The notes: a model not told the origin generated them from the letters alone. Shown: positions 1 through 6,125, counted from the stretch's first letter. The stretch: DNA of 8,748 nt from Fimbriimonadaceae bacterium (GCA_019454665.1 JACFNW010000013.1:7418-16165), one strand, 5' to 3'. Numbers and translations: made by a program.

Positions 1-392
1 TGCACCACGCCGGTGACCTTCACCGATGCGGGGTCCTCCAGAATGGCGTAGCTCTTCATGTACGGCTGAACCGTGTTGGCCCAGAACCCCTGGATGATCG
101 CGCGCTGGGCGTTGGACGGGTTGGGGAACCAGTCGGGAGCGGGAACGAGCCGATCCCACGCATAGCCGCGAGCCGTATCGAAGGGCACGTACGTCGTCGG
201 GAACGTGTCGTCGTAGTCCGCGAGATAGAGCTGCGCCGACGTGCCGAGTTGCTTCACGTGCCCGATCGCCGTCGCCTTCTTTGCCGCCGATTTGGCCTGG
301 GCGTAGACAGGGAAGAGCATCGCCGCCAAGATCGCGATGATCGCGATGACCACCAGCAGTTCGATGAGAGTGAAGGCACGGGAGCGGGTCAT
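1..392 (-). CDS. Prepilin-like protein (type IV pilin/pseudopilin N-terminus), 3' end cut off by the window edge
   Basis: The first 130 residues are visible and the gene continues past position 1. The protein starts MTRSRA and then FTLIELLVV, a class III prepilin leader. PilD-type peptidase would cleave after Ala6, leaving Phe at +1 and the conserved Glu at +5. A hydrophobic helix follows (about residues 7-29), then an Ala/Lys-rich amphipathic stretch and the block [20 protein letters not shown]. That layout is shared by many DUF1559-like prepilin proteins of Armatimonadota and Planctomycetes. The product is probably exported to a pilus or pseudopilus, or to a secretion-system filament. It is the last visible gene after three PilT-type ATPases, 19 nt downstream of the nearest. 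No Shine-Dalgarno site precedes the ATG. Instead TAGAAT (399-404, minus strand) lies 6 nt upstream, which could be a -10 element for a leaderless transcript. Whether it is a major pilin or a minor one cannot be told from this fragment. Confidence 0.9.
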   Translation of the reverse strand, partial: MTRSRAFTLIELLVVIAIIAILAAMLFPVYAQAKSAAKKATAIGHVKQLGTSAQLYLADYDDTFPTTYVPFDTARGYAWDRLVPAPDWFPNPSNAQRAIIQGFWANTVQPYMKSYAILEDPASVKVTGVV

Positions 393-398
393 ATGAAT

Positions 399-404
399 AT
401 TCTA
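399..404 (-). promoter_or_regulatory. Possible -10 element (TAGAAT) for a leaderless prepilin transcript
   Basis: On the minus strand TAGAAT matches five of six bases of TATAAT. It ends 6 nt before the ATG at 392, so transcription would start at or next to the start codon. No recognisable -35 hexamer lies 16-18 nt upstream, and no Shine-Dalgarno site is present. This could allow the pilin to be expressed more strongly than the ATPases upstream. The evidence is one hexamer plus spacing, so it remains tentative. Confidence 0.35.
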
Positions 405-411
405 GTCGAAG

Positions 412-1596
412 TCAGTCTCGGCGGACCTGGGGCCGATTGGGCTGGCCGCGCACACCGCCCGCTGGCTTTTGCGCGCCCCCGGACGAGTTACCGCCTTGTC
501 CGGCGCTCGCCTGGTTGGCTTCGTCCTTCTTGCCTAGCTCGATCAACCGGTCGAACTCGTTGGGGTCCTTGGCCTTGTAGCGGGCGTCCTCGTAGGCGAC
601 GATGTCTCGCTCGACGAGCCGTGCAAGCGCTTGGTCGAGCGTCTGCATCTTGGCCCTCGCACCGGTCTGAATGAGGGAGCCGATCTGATAGGACTTGTTC
701 TCGCGGATGAGGTTGCGGACAGCGCTTGTGGCGACCAGCACTTCGAACGCCGCGGCCCTTCCGGCACCATCGGCGCGGCGCACCAGCGTTTGGGAGATGA
801 CTCCCACCAGGTTCACCGAGAGTTGCATGCGGATCTGCTGCTGCGAGTGGATCGGGAAGACGTCCACGATGCGGTCCACGGTCTGAACCGCGTCCACGGT
901 GTGCAGCGTGCCGAACACCAAGTGGCCGGTTTCGGCGGCGGTGATCGCGAGGTGGATGGTCTCCAGGTCGCGCATTTCGCCGACCAGGATGACGTCGGGG
1001 TCTTGGCGCAACACGTACTTCAGGGCATTGGCGAAGCTGAGCGTGTCAGACTCGAGTTCGCGTTGGTTGATCAGCGCGACGTGGTCTTCGTGGACGAACT
1101 CGATGGGGTCTTCGACGGTGACGATGTGGTCGTGGCGCGTCCGATTGATGCGGTCCACCATCGCCGCCTGGGTCGTGGATTTGCCCGACCCGGCGGGGCC
1201 GGTCACCAAAACCAAGCCGCGCGGACGCTCGATGAAGTCGTAGCACGCTGCCGGGAGCTCGAGATCCTCCATGTTCTGGATGTCATAGGGGATGACGCGG
1301 AAGGCGGCCTGCACGACGCCCCGCTGTTGGTAGGCGTTGCCGCGGAACCTGGAGACTCCGGCGACTTCGAACGAGAAATCGAGTTCTTGGATCTTCCTGA
1401 ACCGTTCGACCTGTTCCGGTTTCAGCATCGTGAACAGATCGTTGCGAAACTGCTCGGGCGAGTACGAAGGGACGTCGTCGAGATGGACGAGATCGCCGTG
1501 GATTCGGACGTAGACCTTCCCGGTGTCCACTTTGAAGTGGAGGTCCGACCCCTGCATCTGAACGCAACGCTCGAGCAAGCCTCTAATGTTCGGCAA
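412..1596 (-). CDS. pilT: PilT-family type IV pilus retraction ATPase (third of three tandem paralogs)
   Basis: This is a 394-residue cytoplasmic hexameric ATPase of the PilT/PilU family, which powers pilus disassembly at the inner-membrane base. Visible motifs in order are Walker A GPAGSGKST (133-141), Asp box VTVEDPIEFVH (159-169), Walker B VILVGEMRD (202-210, catalytic Glu207), His box TGHLVFGTLHT (223-233), and AVRNLIRE (292-299), which closely matches the AIRNLIRE signature of PilT. The core is followed by a Gly/Ser/Gln/Pro-rich tail (about 360-394) that looks disordered and extends beyond the usual length of about 350. The start is TTG at 1596, with GGAGG at 1603-1607 and 6 nt spacing. 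It overlaps the end of the preceding pilT by 14 nt, which suggests translational coupling. It resembles the middle paralog more closely than the first one, so these two probably arose by a later duplication. Family assignment is very secure. Distinguishing PilT from PilU by function is not possible from sequence alone. Confidence 0.96.
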   Translation of the reverse strand: MPNIRGLLERCVQMQGSDLHFKVDTGKVYVRIHGDLVHLDDVPSYSPEQFRNDLFTMLKPEQVERFRKIQELDFSFEVAGVSRFRGNAYQQRGVVQAAFRVIPYDIQNMEDLELPAACYDFIERPRGLVLVTGPAGSGKSTTQAAMVDRINRTRHDHIVTVEDPIEFVHEDHVALINQRELESDTLSFANALKYVLRQDPDVILVGEMRDLETIHLAITAAETGHLVFGTLHTVDAVQTVDRIVDVFPIHSQQQIRMQLSVNLVGVISQTLVRRADGAGRAAAFEVLVATSAVRNLIRENKSYQIGSLIQTGARAKMQTLDQALARLVERDIVAYEDARYKAKDPNEFDRLIELGKKDEANQASAGQGGNSSGGAQKPAGGVRGQPNRPQVRRD

Positions 1597-2683
1597 GGAG
1601 GCCCTCCGTCAAGCCCTGTTTCTCGGCGCGCACGCGGAAGTCCACCGCGTTCGAACTCTTGGAAAGGGCGTGTTCGTAGTCAATCCGCTTTTCGCGGAGC
1701 AGTTGAAGGAGGTGGCCATCCAGCGTCTGCATGCCCAGGTGGGCGCCTGTTTGGATGTCCATGTAGATCTGGTGCGTCTTGCCGTCGCGGATCAACGTCC
1801 GAACCGCGGGGGTGGCGACCAGAACCTCGAATGCAGCGACACGAGACAAACCGTCCGTCGTGGGGAGCAAGGTTTGGCTGATGACGGCTTGGAGCGTGAC
1901 GCTGAGCTGTGTGCGGATTTGCTCCTGCTGCTCGGGGTCGAACACGTCCACGATGCGGTCAATGGTCTGAGCAGCGTCCACCGTGTGCAGGGTTGAAAAC
2001 ACCAAGTGACCGGTCTCGGCGGCGGTGATGGCCAACTGGATCGTCTCGAGGTCGCGCATTTCACCGACGAGAATCACGTCCGGGTTCTGGCGCATCACGT
2101 GTTTGAGCGCTTCGGCGAAGCTGTGGGTGTCCGTGCCAAGTTCACGCTGGTTGATGATGGACTCGAGGTCCGCGTGAACGTACTCGATCGGGTCCTCGAT
2201 GGTCATGATGTGGCTGCGGCGGTTGGTGTTGATGTGGTTGATCATCGCCGCCAGCGACGTGGACTTGCCAGAACCCGTGGGGCCCGTGACGAGGATCAGG
2301 CCGCGAGGCAAGAGCGAGAGCTTCTTCGTCACCTGCGGGACGCCCAACTCGTCAATGGTCTTGACCTTGAACGGGATGACGCGGAACACGGCGCCGATGT
2401 TGCCGCGTTGCCAGAACATGTTGACCCTGAACCGCGAGAGTCCGGGGACCATGTACGAGAGGTCAACTTCTTTGAACTCGTCCAACCGCTTCTTGCGGTC
2501 CGCGTTGAGGATGCTTTGAAGCAGCTCGCGCGTCTCCTCGGGCGACAGGGGCGGATGGTTCGAGCGTGTCAGCTTGCCGTGAATCCGCATCACGGGAGGG
2601 TTGCCCGCCTTGATGTGCAGGTCGCTCGCCTCTCGGGCGACCAGTTCTCTCAGGAGATTGTCGAGCTTGTCGGTGGCGGCCAA
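1583..2683 (-). CDS. pilT: PilT-family type IV pilus retraction ATPase (second of three tandem paralogs)
   Basis: This is a 366-residue PilT/PilU-type ATPase. The N-terminal PAS-like domain opens with EASDLHIKAGNPP (18-30), the usual PilT start. The RecA-like core has Walker A GPTGSGKST (134-142), Asp box MTIEDPIEYVH (160-170), Walker B VILVGEMRD (203-211, Glu208), His box TGHLVFSTLHT (224-234) and AVRTLIRD (293-300), a slightly altered AIRNLIRE retraction signature. The length fits the family. I chose the TTG at 2683 because it is preceded by GGAG (2689-2692) at 5 nt spacing and gives a standard PilT N-terminus; the previous pilT gene stops 12 nt upstream. Its tail overlaps the start of the next pilT. 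Of the three motors this one is closest to canonical PilT in the PAS-like and core regions. It probably forms homo-hexamers and possibly works with its neighbours, as PilT and PilU do in proteobacteria. Confidence 0.97.
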   Translation of the reverse strand: MAATDKLDNLLRELVAREASDLHIKAGNPPVMRIHGKLTRSNHPPLSPEETRELLQSILNADRKKRLDEFKEVDLSYMVPGLSRFRVNMFWQRGNIGAVFRVIPFKVKTIDELGVPQVTKKLSLLPRGLILVTGPTGSGKSTSLAAMINHINTNRRSHIMTIEDPIEYVHADLESIINQRELGTDTHSFAEALKHVMRQNPDVILVGEMRDLETIQLAITAAETGHLVFSTLHTVDAAQTIDRIVDVFDPEQQEQIRTQLSVTLQAVISQTLLPTTDGLSRVAAFEVLVATPAVRTLIRDGKTHQIYMDIQTGAHLGMQTLDGHLLQLLREKRIDYEHALSKSSNAVDFRVRAEKQGLTEGLLAEH

Positions 2684-2695
2684 AAGTGCTCCAGT

Positions 2696-3778
2696 TCAGC
2701 GTCGCAACATCTGCTTGAGTTCGGAAAGGATGCCCGCGTACTGCATGGCGGTCTCGGCGGTGATGATGCCGTCCTTCACGTGCTTCACCAAGCTCTGGTT
2801 CATGGTCTGCATGCCCCAGTAGTTGTCCGGTTCGCGCATCAGGTCGTAAAGGTCGGTGAAGTGCCCGTCTTCGATCTTCTTGCTCACAGTGGGCGACGCG
2901 ACGAGGATTTCGCACGCGGCCACTCGGCCCTCGCCGTCTGCGCGGGGGACCAGCTTCTGAGCGATGATCGCGCGAAGCGAACCGGCCAAGCGGAGGCAAA
3001 GGTGGTTCTTTTCGTGCGGCGGGAACATGTTGATGATGCGGTCCAACGTCTCGTAGGCGCTGGACGTGTGGACCGTGGAGAACACCAAGTGGCCCGTTTC
3101 GCCGGCTTGCAGCGCTACGTTCATCGTCTTGATGTCGCGCATTTCGCCGATGAGAATCACGTCCGGGGCCTCGCGGACGACGGCGCGGAGGGCGGGCTCG
3201 AAGTCGTCGGTGTCAATGCCGACCTCGCGCTGGCTGATGTAGGCCTCTTTGTCCTGATGGACGAATTCGAGAGGGTCCTCGACGGTGACGATGTGCGCCT
3301 TGCGGCTGCGGTTGATGATGTCAATCATCGCAGCGAGCGTCGTCGTTTTACCGGAACCAGTCGGGCCCGTGACCAAGACCAAGCCTTGGCGATGCTTGAC
3401 GACTTCGGCCAGCGATGCCGGCATGCCGAGTTCCTCGAGGCTTCGGATGGTCAGGGGGATGATGCGGCAGACGGCTGCGGTGACGCCTCGCTGCTTGTAG
3501 ACGTTGGTTCGGACCCGGCAGTGGTTGCCCACGTTGAAGCCGAGGTCCATCTCGTGATGGGCGGCGAAATGGTCTTTCTGGCGATCGGTCATCAACTCGG
3601 TGATCATGCGGTGGGCGTTCACCGGGTCAATGACCGGCCATTCGCCGGGCATGGGCTGAACTTGGCTGTCCTTCTTCATGAAGGGCCTCGAACCCCCCTT
3701 GACCATGACGTCGGATGCCTTGAGCTCGTATCCGACGTCGATCAGTTGGTGCATTGTGATTGTGGAAGCGTCCAGCAT
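2696..3778 (-). CDS. PilT/PilU-family pilus ATPase, the most divergent of the three paralogs
   Basis: This is a 360-residue ATPase with the full PilT motif set: Walker A GPTGSGKTT (138-146), Asp box VTVEDPLEFVH (164-174), Walker B VILIGEMRD (207-215, Glu212) and His box TGHLVFSTVHT (228-238). The AIRNLIRE signature seen in true PilT is not conserved; the equivalent place reads TVSKKIEDG (297-305). This is more like PilU, so a PilU-type accessory motor is a reasonable inference. The open frame runs upstream to 4084, but that part overlaps the preceding gene and is low-quality Arg/Ser-rich sequence. The ATG at 3778 has GGAGG (3783-3787) with 4 nt spacing and gives the expected short N-terminus (MLDASTITMHQLI, then ELKASDVMVKGG). 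It lies 46 nt after the anchored-protein gene and 12 nt before the next pilT, so it probably belongs to one operon. Confidence 0.95.
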   Translation of the reverse strand: MLDASTITMHQLIDVGYELKASDVMVKGGSRPFMKKDSQVQPMPGEWPVIDPVNAHRMITELMTDRQKDHFAAHHEMDLGFNVGNHCRVRTNVYKQRGVTAAVCRIIPLTIRSLEELGMPASLAEVVKHRQGLVLVTGPTGSGKTTTLAAMIDIINRSRKAHIVTVEDPLEFVHQDKEAYISQREVGIDTDDFEPALRAVVREAPDVILIGEMRDIKTMNVALQAGETGHLVFSTVHTSSAYETLDRIINMFPPHEKNHLCLRLAGSLRAIIAQKLVPRADGEGRVAACEILVASPTVSKKIEDGHFTDLYDLMREPDNYWGMQTMNQSLVKHVKDGIITAETAMQYAGILSELKQMLRR

Positions 3779-3824
3779 GATCCCTCCGTAGCCTCGCATA
3801 GCGCTACACTCGACCGCCGCCGCA

Positions 3825-4535
3825 TCAGCGTTTTGAACCTGAGCCGAGCACGGCGAAGTATACCAAAGCACCCACGGCAAGGGCGCCAACGACGACGATC
3901 GCCGCGAGGATGCCCGTCGGAAGCCCTTCGCCCCCCCGGGGAGCAGGCTCCTTCGGCGCCTCGCGGACCAAACTGTCCGGAATCTCGATCTTGTCCGGGT
4001 CCTGCGTCCTGAGCACCACCATGTACTCGAGAAACGGCGGATTGGAGTTCCAGCGGCCCTCGACCGCTGCGGAGTCGTTCGCATACGCCCGCAAGGTCTG
4101 AGCGGTTGGCGTCATGCCGACCACGTTCAGCGCGACAGCATCCACAGCGTGAGGATCGGGGGCGCCTGCGAAAGCCTGAGCCACGGGCTGAAGGCGGACG
4201 GAACCCGTCGCAGCGTCGGCGATGCCGAAGGCGCCGAACTGCGCGCGCAGGAACCGCAGCGGCCGGTCGCCCCCCAGGTCCTTGTGCTCGATCACCAGCC
4301 CTCGGATCTCCGAGGAGAGCCGCGTCCCGAGCGCCGCGATCTGCTGCCGCAGCAGTTCGGGTGGGTAATCCTCCTGAATGATCGTCACTTCGACTTGGTC
4401 GAAGGGAACGCCGGTTTTGGTCACGACAATCTGGACGTCCGAACCGGTCAAAGTGAAGAGAGATTCATCTTGAACTTGCGCTGAACACCAACTGGACGCA
4501 ACCGCGACTACCAGGAACAAGAAGGGGGCGCGCAC
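3825..4535 (-). CDS. Secreted protein with C-terminal membrane anchor, unknown family, at the head of the pilT cluster
   Basis: I do not recognise this 236-residue protein. It begins with a clear Sec signal peptide (MRAPFLFLVVAVASSWCSAQ, cleavage probably after Ala19 in the CSA-Q context). An exported domain of about 185 residues follows, with alternating beta-strand-like stretches (for example VQIVVTKTGVPFDQVEVTII). A Pro/Gly-rich linker, APKEPAPRGGEGLP, then leads to a single membrane helix near the C-terminus (GILAAIVVVGALAVGALVYF) and a short tail ending GSGSKR. The topology is therefore an exported domain held at the membrane. The start is GTG at 4535, with GGAGG at 4545-4549 and 9 nt spacing. 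The TTG at 4544 touches that site directly and is less likely. It is the first gene of the minus-strand run that leads into three PilT-type ATPases and a prepilin. A role in pilus function is suggested only by position. Confidence 0.85.
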   Translation of the reverse strand: MRAPFLFLVVAVASSWCSAQVQDESLFTLTGSDVQIVVTKTGVPFDQVEVTIIQEDYPPELLRQQIAALGTRLSSEIRGLVIEHKDLGGDRPLRFLRAQFGAFGIADAATGSVRLQPVAQAFAGAPDPHAVDAVALNVVGMTPTAQTLRAYANDSAAVEGRWNSNPPFLEYMVVLRTQDPDKIEIPDSLVREAPKEPAPRGGEGLPTGILAAIVVVGALAVGALVYFAVLGSGSKR

Positions 4536-4599
4536 CGTCAGCAACCTCCGGATACCCCCTTTGGATCCACGCGATGGAACCGATGATAGGGCTCGTCCG

Positions 4600-4628
4600 T
4601 TGAAAAGGCGACGCACGCGGATTATAAT
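4600..4628 (+). promoter_or_regulatory. Sigma-70-type promoter for greA (TTGAAA, 17 nt, TATAAT)
   Basis: TTGAAA (4600-4605) and TATAAT (4623-4628) are separated by exactly 17 nt, close to the housekeeping sigma consensus. Transcription should start near 4635, leaving a leader of about 30 nt before the greA ATG at 4667. The -10 core lies in the palindrome ATTATAAT (4621-4628), so the same bases also read TATAAT on the minus strand. This may feed the divergent anchored-protein/pilT operon, although no good minus-strand -35 is present at the right distance. Confidence 0.8.
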
Positions 4629-4666
4629 AGCGCACCGCACCAACGCGTCGGCCATAGAAAATCAAG

Positions 4667-5173
4667 ATGAGCGACCACCCCACTCACGTCGAAGCCGGGT
4701 CCGAAACCTGGCTGACTCCCGAAGGCTACCAGCGCATGAAGGAGGAACTTCACCACCTCACCATGGTGAAGCGGCCCGAGATCGCCGACCGTATCCGCGA
4801 CAGTCAGCAGCACGGCGAGTTCAGCGAGGACAACAGCGAACTCGACGAGGTCAAGTTCGAGCAAGCCATGGTCGAGAACCGGATCGGCGACTTGAAGATG
4901 CTCTTTTCGACGGCGCGCGTGCTGGAGCCCGAGAACATCCCGACCGATCGCGTCGGAATCGGTTCGTTCGTGAAAGTTCGAGACCTGCAGTACGGCGAGG
5001 ACTTCGAAGTGCGGGTGGTGTGCAGCGTCGAGTCCGACCCCGAACGGGATTACATCTCGAACGAATCCCCCATGGGGTCGTCGCTGCTGGGATGCACGGT
5101 CGGTCAGCAAGTGACCGTCGAGGCGCCCCTGGGACGGCAAGTCTACGACGTTCTGGAAATCCGAAGGGCCTAG
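4667..5173 (+). CDS. greA: Transcription elongation factor GreA
   Basis: This 168-residue GreA-family protein enters the RNA polymerase secondary channel and stimulates cleavage of backtracked RNA. The N-terminal antiparallel coiled coil (about 17-85) starts with LTPEGYQRMKEELHHL. It carries the tip loop GEFSEDNSEL (50-59), which matches the family motif GDLSENAEY. The C-terminal FKBP-like domain (about 95-165) contains YISNESPMGSSLLGC (129-143) and ends DVLEI, as in GreA. The first catalytic acid of the tip (Asp41 in E. coli) is Glu51 here, a conservative change; the second (Glu44) is kept as Glu54. About 10 extra residues precede the usual N-terminus. No strong Shine-Dalgarno site is visible before the ATG, but the promoter upstream is excellent. 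It is followed by secE-nusG on the same strand after 82 nt. A greB or Gre-like paralog cannot be fully excluded. Confidence 0.94.
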   Translation: MSDHPTHVEAGSETWLTPEGYQRMKEELHHLTMVKRPEIADRIRDSQQHGEFSEDNSELDEVKFEQAMVENRIGDLKMLFSTARVLEPENIPTDRVGIGSFVKVRDLQYGEDFEVRVVCSVESDPERDYISNESPMGSSLLGCTVGQQVTVEAPLGRQVYDVLEIRRA

Positions 5174-5199
5174 ACACGCGAGGGAGACCGAGATTGCGC

Positions 5200-5205
5200 T
5201 ATAAT
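5200..5205 (+). promoter_or_regulatory. Likely -10 element (TATAAT) of the secE-nusG promoter
   Basis: A perfect TATAAT lies between the greA stop and secE, flanked on both sides by GCGC. Transcription would start near 5212, about 44 nt before the secE ATG. The -35 region at 16-18 nt upstream is poor. TAGACA at 5171-5176 is 23 nt away and too far. The promoter may be weak, activator-dependent or supplemented by read-through from greA. Confidence 0.5.
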
Positions 5206-5228
5206 GCGCTCATCCCCCTACGGTCCCG

Positions 5229-5241
5229 CGCCCGTCGGGCG
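5229..5241 (+). repeat. Short GC hairpin in the secE leader
   Basis: The sequence CGCCCGTCGGGCG can fold into a 5-bp all-GC stem (5229-5233 with 5237-5241) with a 3-nt loop. It lies 15 nt before the secE ATG, and no T-tract follows. It could influence translation initiation or attenuate read-through from greA, or it may be chance in a GC-rich genome. Confidence 0.35.
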
Positions 5242-5255
5242 TGATCAGGTCCAGA

Positions 5256-5501
5256 ATGGAAGAAGCGAAAGTCACTCGGCCATCGGGTTCGGTTCCCGTG
5301 CCGCGCATGCGGCGCGGATTCAAGACGTTCATCAACGAGGTCATCCGCGAAATGAAGCGGGTCACGTGGCCGTCTCGGCCCGAGACCAACCGCCTCACCG
5401 GCGTCGTGCTGGTCATCTGCGGCCTCTTGGTGCTCGTGCTCTTCCTCATGGGGCTGCTGGTGGGCAGCGCCCTCGACCTTCTGTTGCAGAACACCCGCTG
5501 A
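5256..5501 (+). CDS. secE: Preprotein translocase subunit SecE
   Basis: This 81-residue protein is the small essential clamp subunit of the SecYEG channel in the inner membrane. The diagnostic part is the amphipathic helix EVIREMKRVTWPSRPE (28-43), which matches the universal SecE signature, followed by one membrane span (about 48-70, VVLVICGLLVLVLFLMGLLVG). The length fits the short single-span SecE of most bacteria. I prefer the ATG at 5256 to the in-frame GTG at 5241, because the GTG is the last base pair of a GC hairpin with no ribosome site, while AGGT (5247-5250) precedes the ATG. nusG begins 7 nt after the stop, the near-universal secE-nusG pairing. The usual rpmG and tRNA-Trp are absent upstream; greA takes that place. 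Confidence 0.95.
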   Translation: MEEAKVTRPSGSVPVPRMRRGFKTFINEVIREMKRVTWPSRPETNRLTGVVLVICGLLVLVLFLMGLLVGSALDLLLQNTR

Positions 5502-5508
5502 GGAGCCC

Positions 5509-6036
5509 ATGCCGAAATCCTGGTACGCCGTCCACACCATCGCGGGTCATGAGAACAAGGTCAAAGACGTTCTCACGCGCCGTGCGCAAGTTCAACACCT
5601 GTGGAACGTCGACATTGACGACGTCCTCATCCCCACCGAGCAAGAGTCCGCCATGCGAGCGGGCAAGCGCACCGTCGTCAAGAAGAAGGTCTTCCCGGGC
5701 TACATCCTGGTGAAGATGGTCATGACCGACGAGGCGTTCAAGCTGGTCAAATCCACCAGCGGCGTGACCGGCTTCGTCCAGAGCGGCAACCGCCCGGTCC
5801 CGCTCGAAGACTACGAAGTCCAACGAATTCTCCGCAACCTGGAATCCAGCGAGACGACTCCCAAGGTCTCGTGGGAGAAGGGCGAGACGATCCGCGTCGT
5901 GGACGGTCCCTTCGTGGACTACAGCGGCAAGATCGAAGAAGTCAACGCCGAGCGCGAGCGCCTCAAGGTGCTCATCAACATCTTCGGCCGCGACACGCCA
6001 GTCGAACTCGAGTTCAATCAGGTCGAGAAACTCTAG
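5509..6036 (+). CDS. nusG: Transcription termination/antitermination factor NusG
   Basis: This 175-residue NusG binds the RNA polymerase clamp and couples it to Rho or to the ribosome (via S10). The NGN domain (about 3-108) starts SWYAVHTIAGHENKVKD and contains KKKVFPGYILVKM (58-70) and TSGVTGFVQSG (83-93), both classic NusG blocks. The KOW domain (about 122-173) contains GETIRVVDGPFVDYSGKIEE. The protein ends with the expected VELEFNQVEKL. Its length is standard and no extra domain is inserted. AGGAG (5501-5505) overlaps the secE stop and lies 3 nt from the ATG, so translation is likely coupled to secE. In most bacteria rplK-rplA follow; here the next feature is a palindromic repeat and then genes on the opposite strand. 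Confidence 0.97.
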   Translation: MPKSWYAVHTIAGHENKVKDVLTRRAQVQHLWNVDIDDVLIPTEQESAMRAGKRTVVKKKVFPGYILVKMVMTDEAFKLVKSTSGVTGFVQSGNRPVPLEDYEVQRILRNLESSETTPKVSWEKGETIRVVDGPFVDYSGKIEEVNAERERLKVLINIFGRDTPVELEFNQVEKL

Positions 6037-6046
6037 ACTGACGCTC

Positions 6047-6107
6047 CTGGAGGGGCACACTCCGTTGTGCCCTTGAACGATGGACCCGACAGAGCGGGTC
6101 CCTCCAG
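6047..6107. repeat. Inverted pair of REP-like palindromes (REPIN/BIME-like element), possible bidirectional terminator
   Basis: Two 26-nt units face each other across a 9-nt spacer (6073-6081). Unit 1 on the plus strand (6047-6072) reads CTGGAG, stem GGGCACA, loop CTCCGT, stem TGTGCCC. Unit 2 on the minus strand (6107-6082) reads CTGGAG, stem GGACCCG, loop CTCTGT, stem CGGGTCC. The head and loop are nearly identical, while the 7-bp stems differ by paired changes that keep every base pair. This pattern is expected of diverged copies of one structured repeat. A GGAG foot next to a palindrome is a known REP arrangement in genomes with REP-associated tyrosine (HUH) transposases. The element sits between the 3' ends of nusG and selC, where it could also stop transcription from both sides, although no T-tract follows either hairpin. 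Confidence 0.8.
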
Positions 6108-6125
6108 ATCGCCGTCGTGGAAGCT

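Noticed and set aside
631..1881. Plus-strand open frame of 416 codons
   Set aside because: It is the antisense shadow of the pilT genes at 412-2683, with the same Asp/Val/His-rich composition and no recognisable family.
2006..4012. Long plus-strand open frame (668 codons) opposite the pilT genes
   Set aside because: It is antisense to two genes with full PilT motif sets. Its translation is rich in Asp, Val, His and Arg repeats without domains, as expected of a frame opposite GC-rich codons.
3779..4084. Upstream extension of the first pilT gene to 4084
   Set aside because: The added residues are Arg/Ser-rich, overlap the anchored-protein gene, and are not part of the PilT family. The ATG at 3778 has a good ribosome site.
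3785..4460. Possible lipoprotein signal in the anchored protein (Cys in WCSAQ)
   Set aside because: The residues before Cys do not form a lipobox (L-A/S-G/A-C); a normal signal peptidase I site after CSA fits better.
4536..4655. Upstream extension of the anchored-protein gene to 4655
   Set aside because: It would run through the divergent greA promoter and put about 40 residues before a clear signal peptide.
5171..5176. TAGACA as the -35 of the secE promoter
   Set aside because: It lies 23 nt from the TATAAT at 5200, too far for sigma-70 spacing, and overlaps the greA stop codon.
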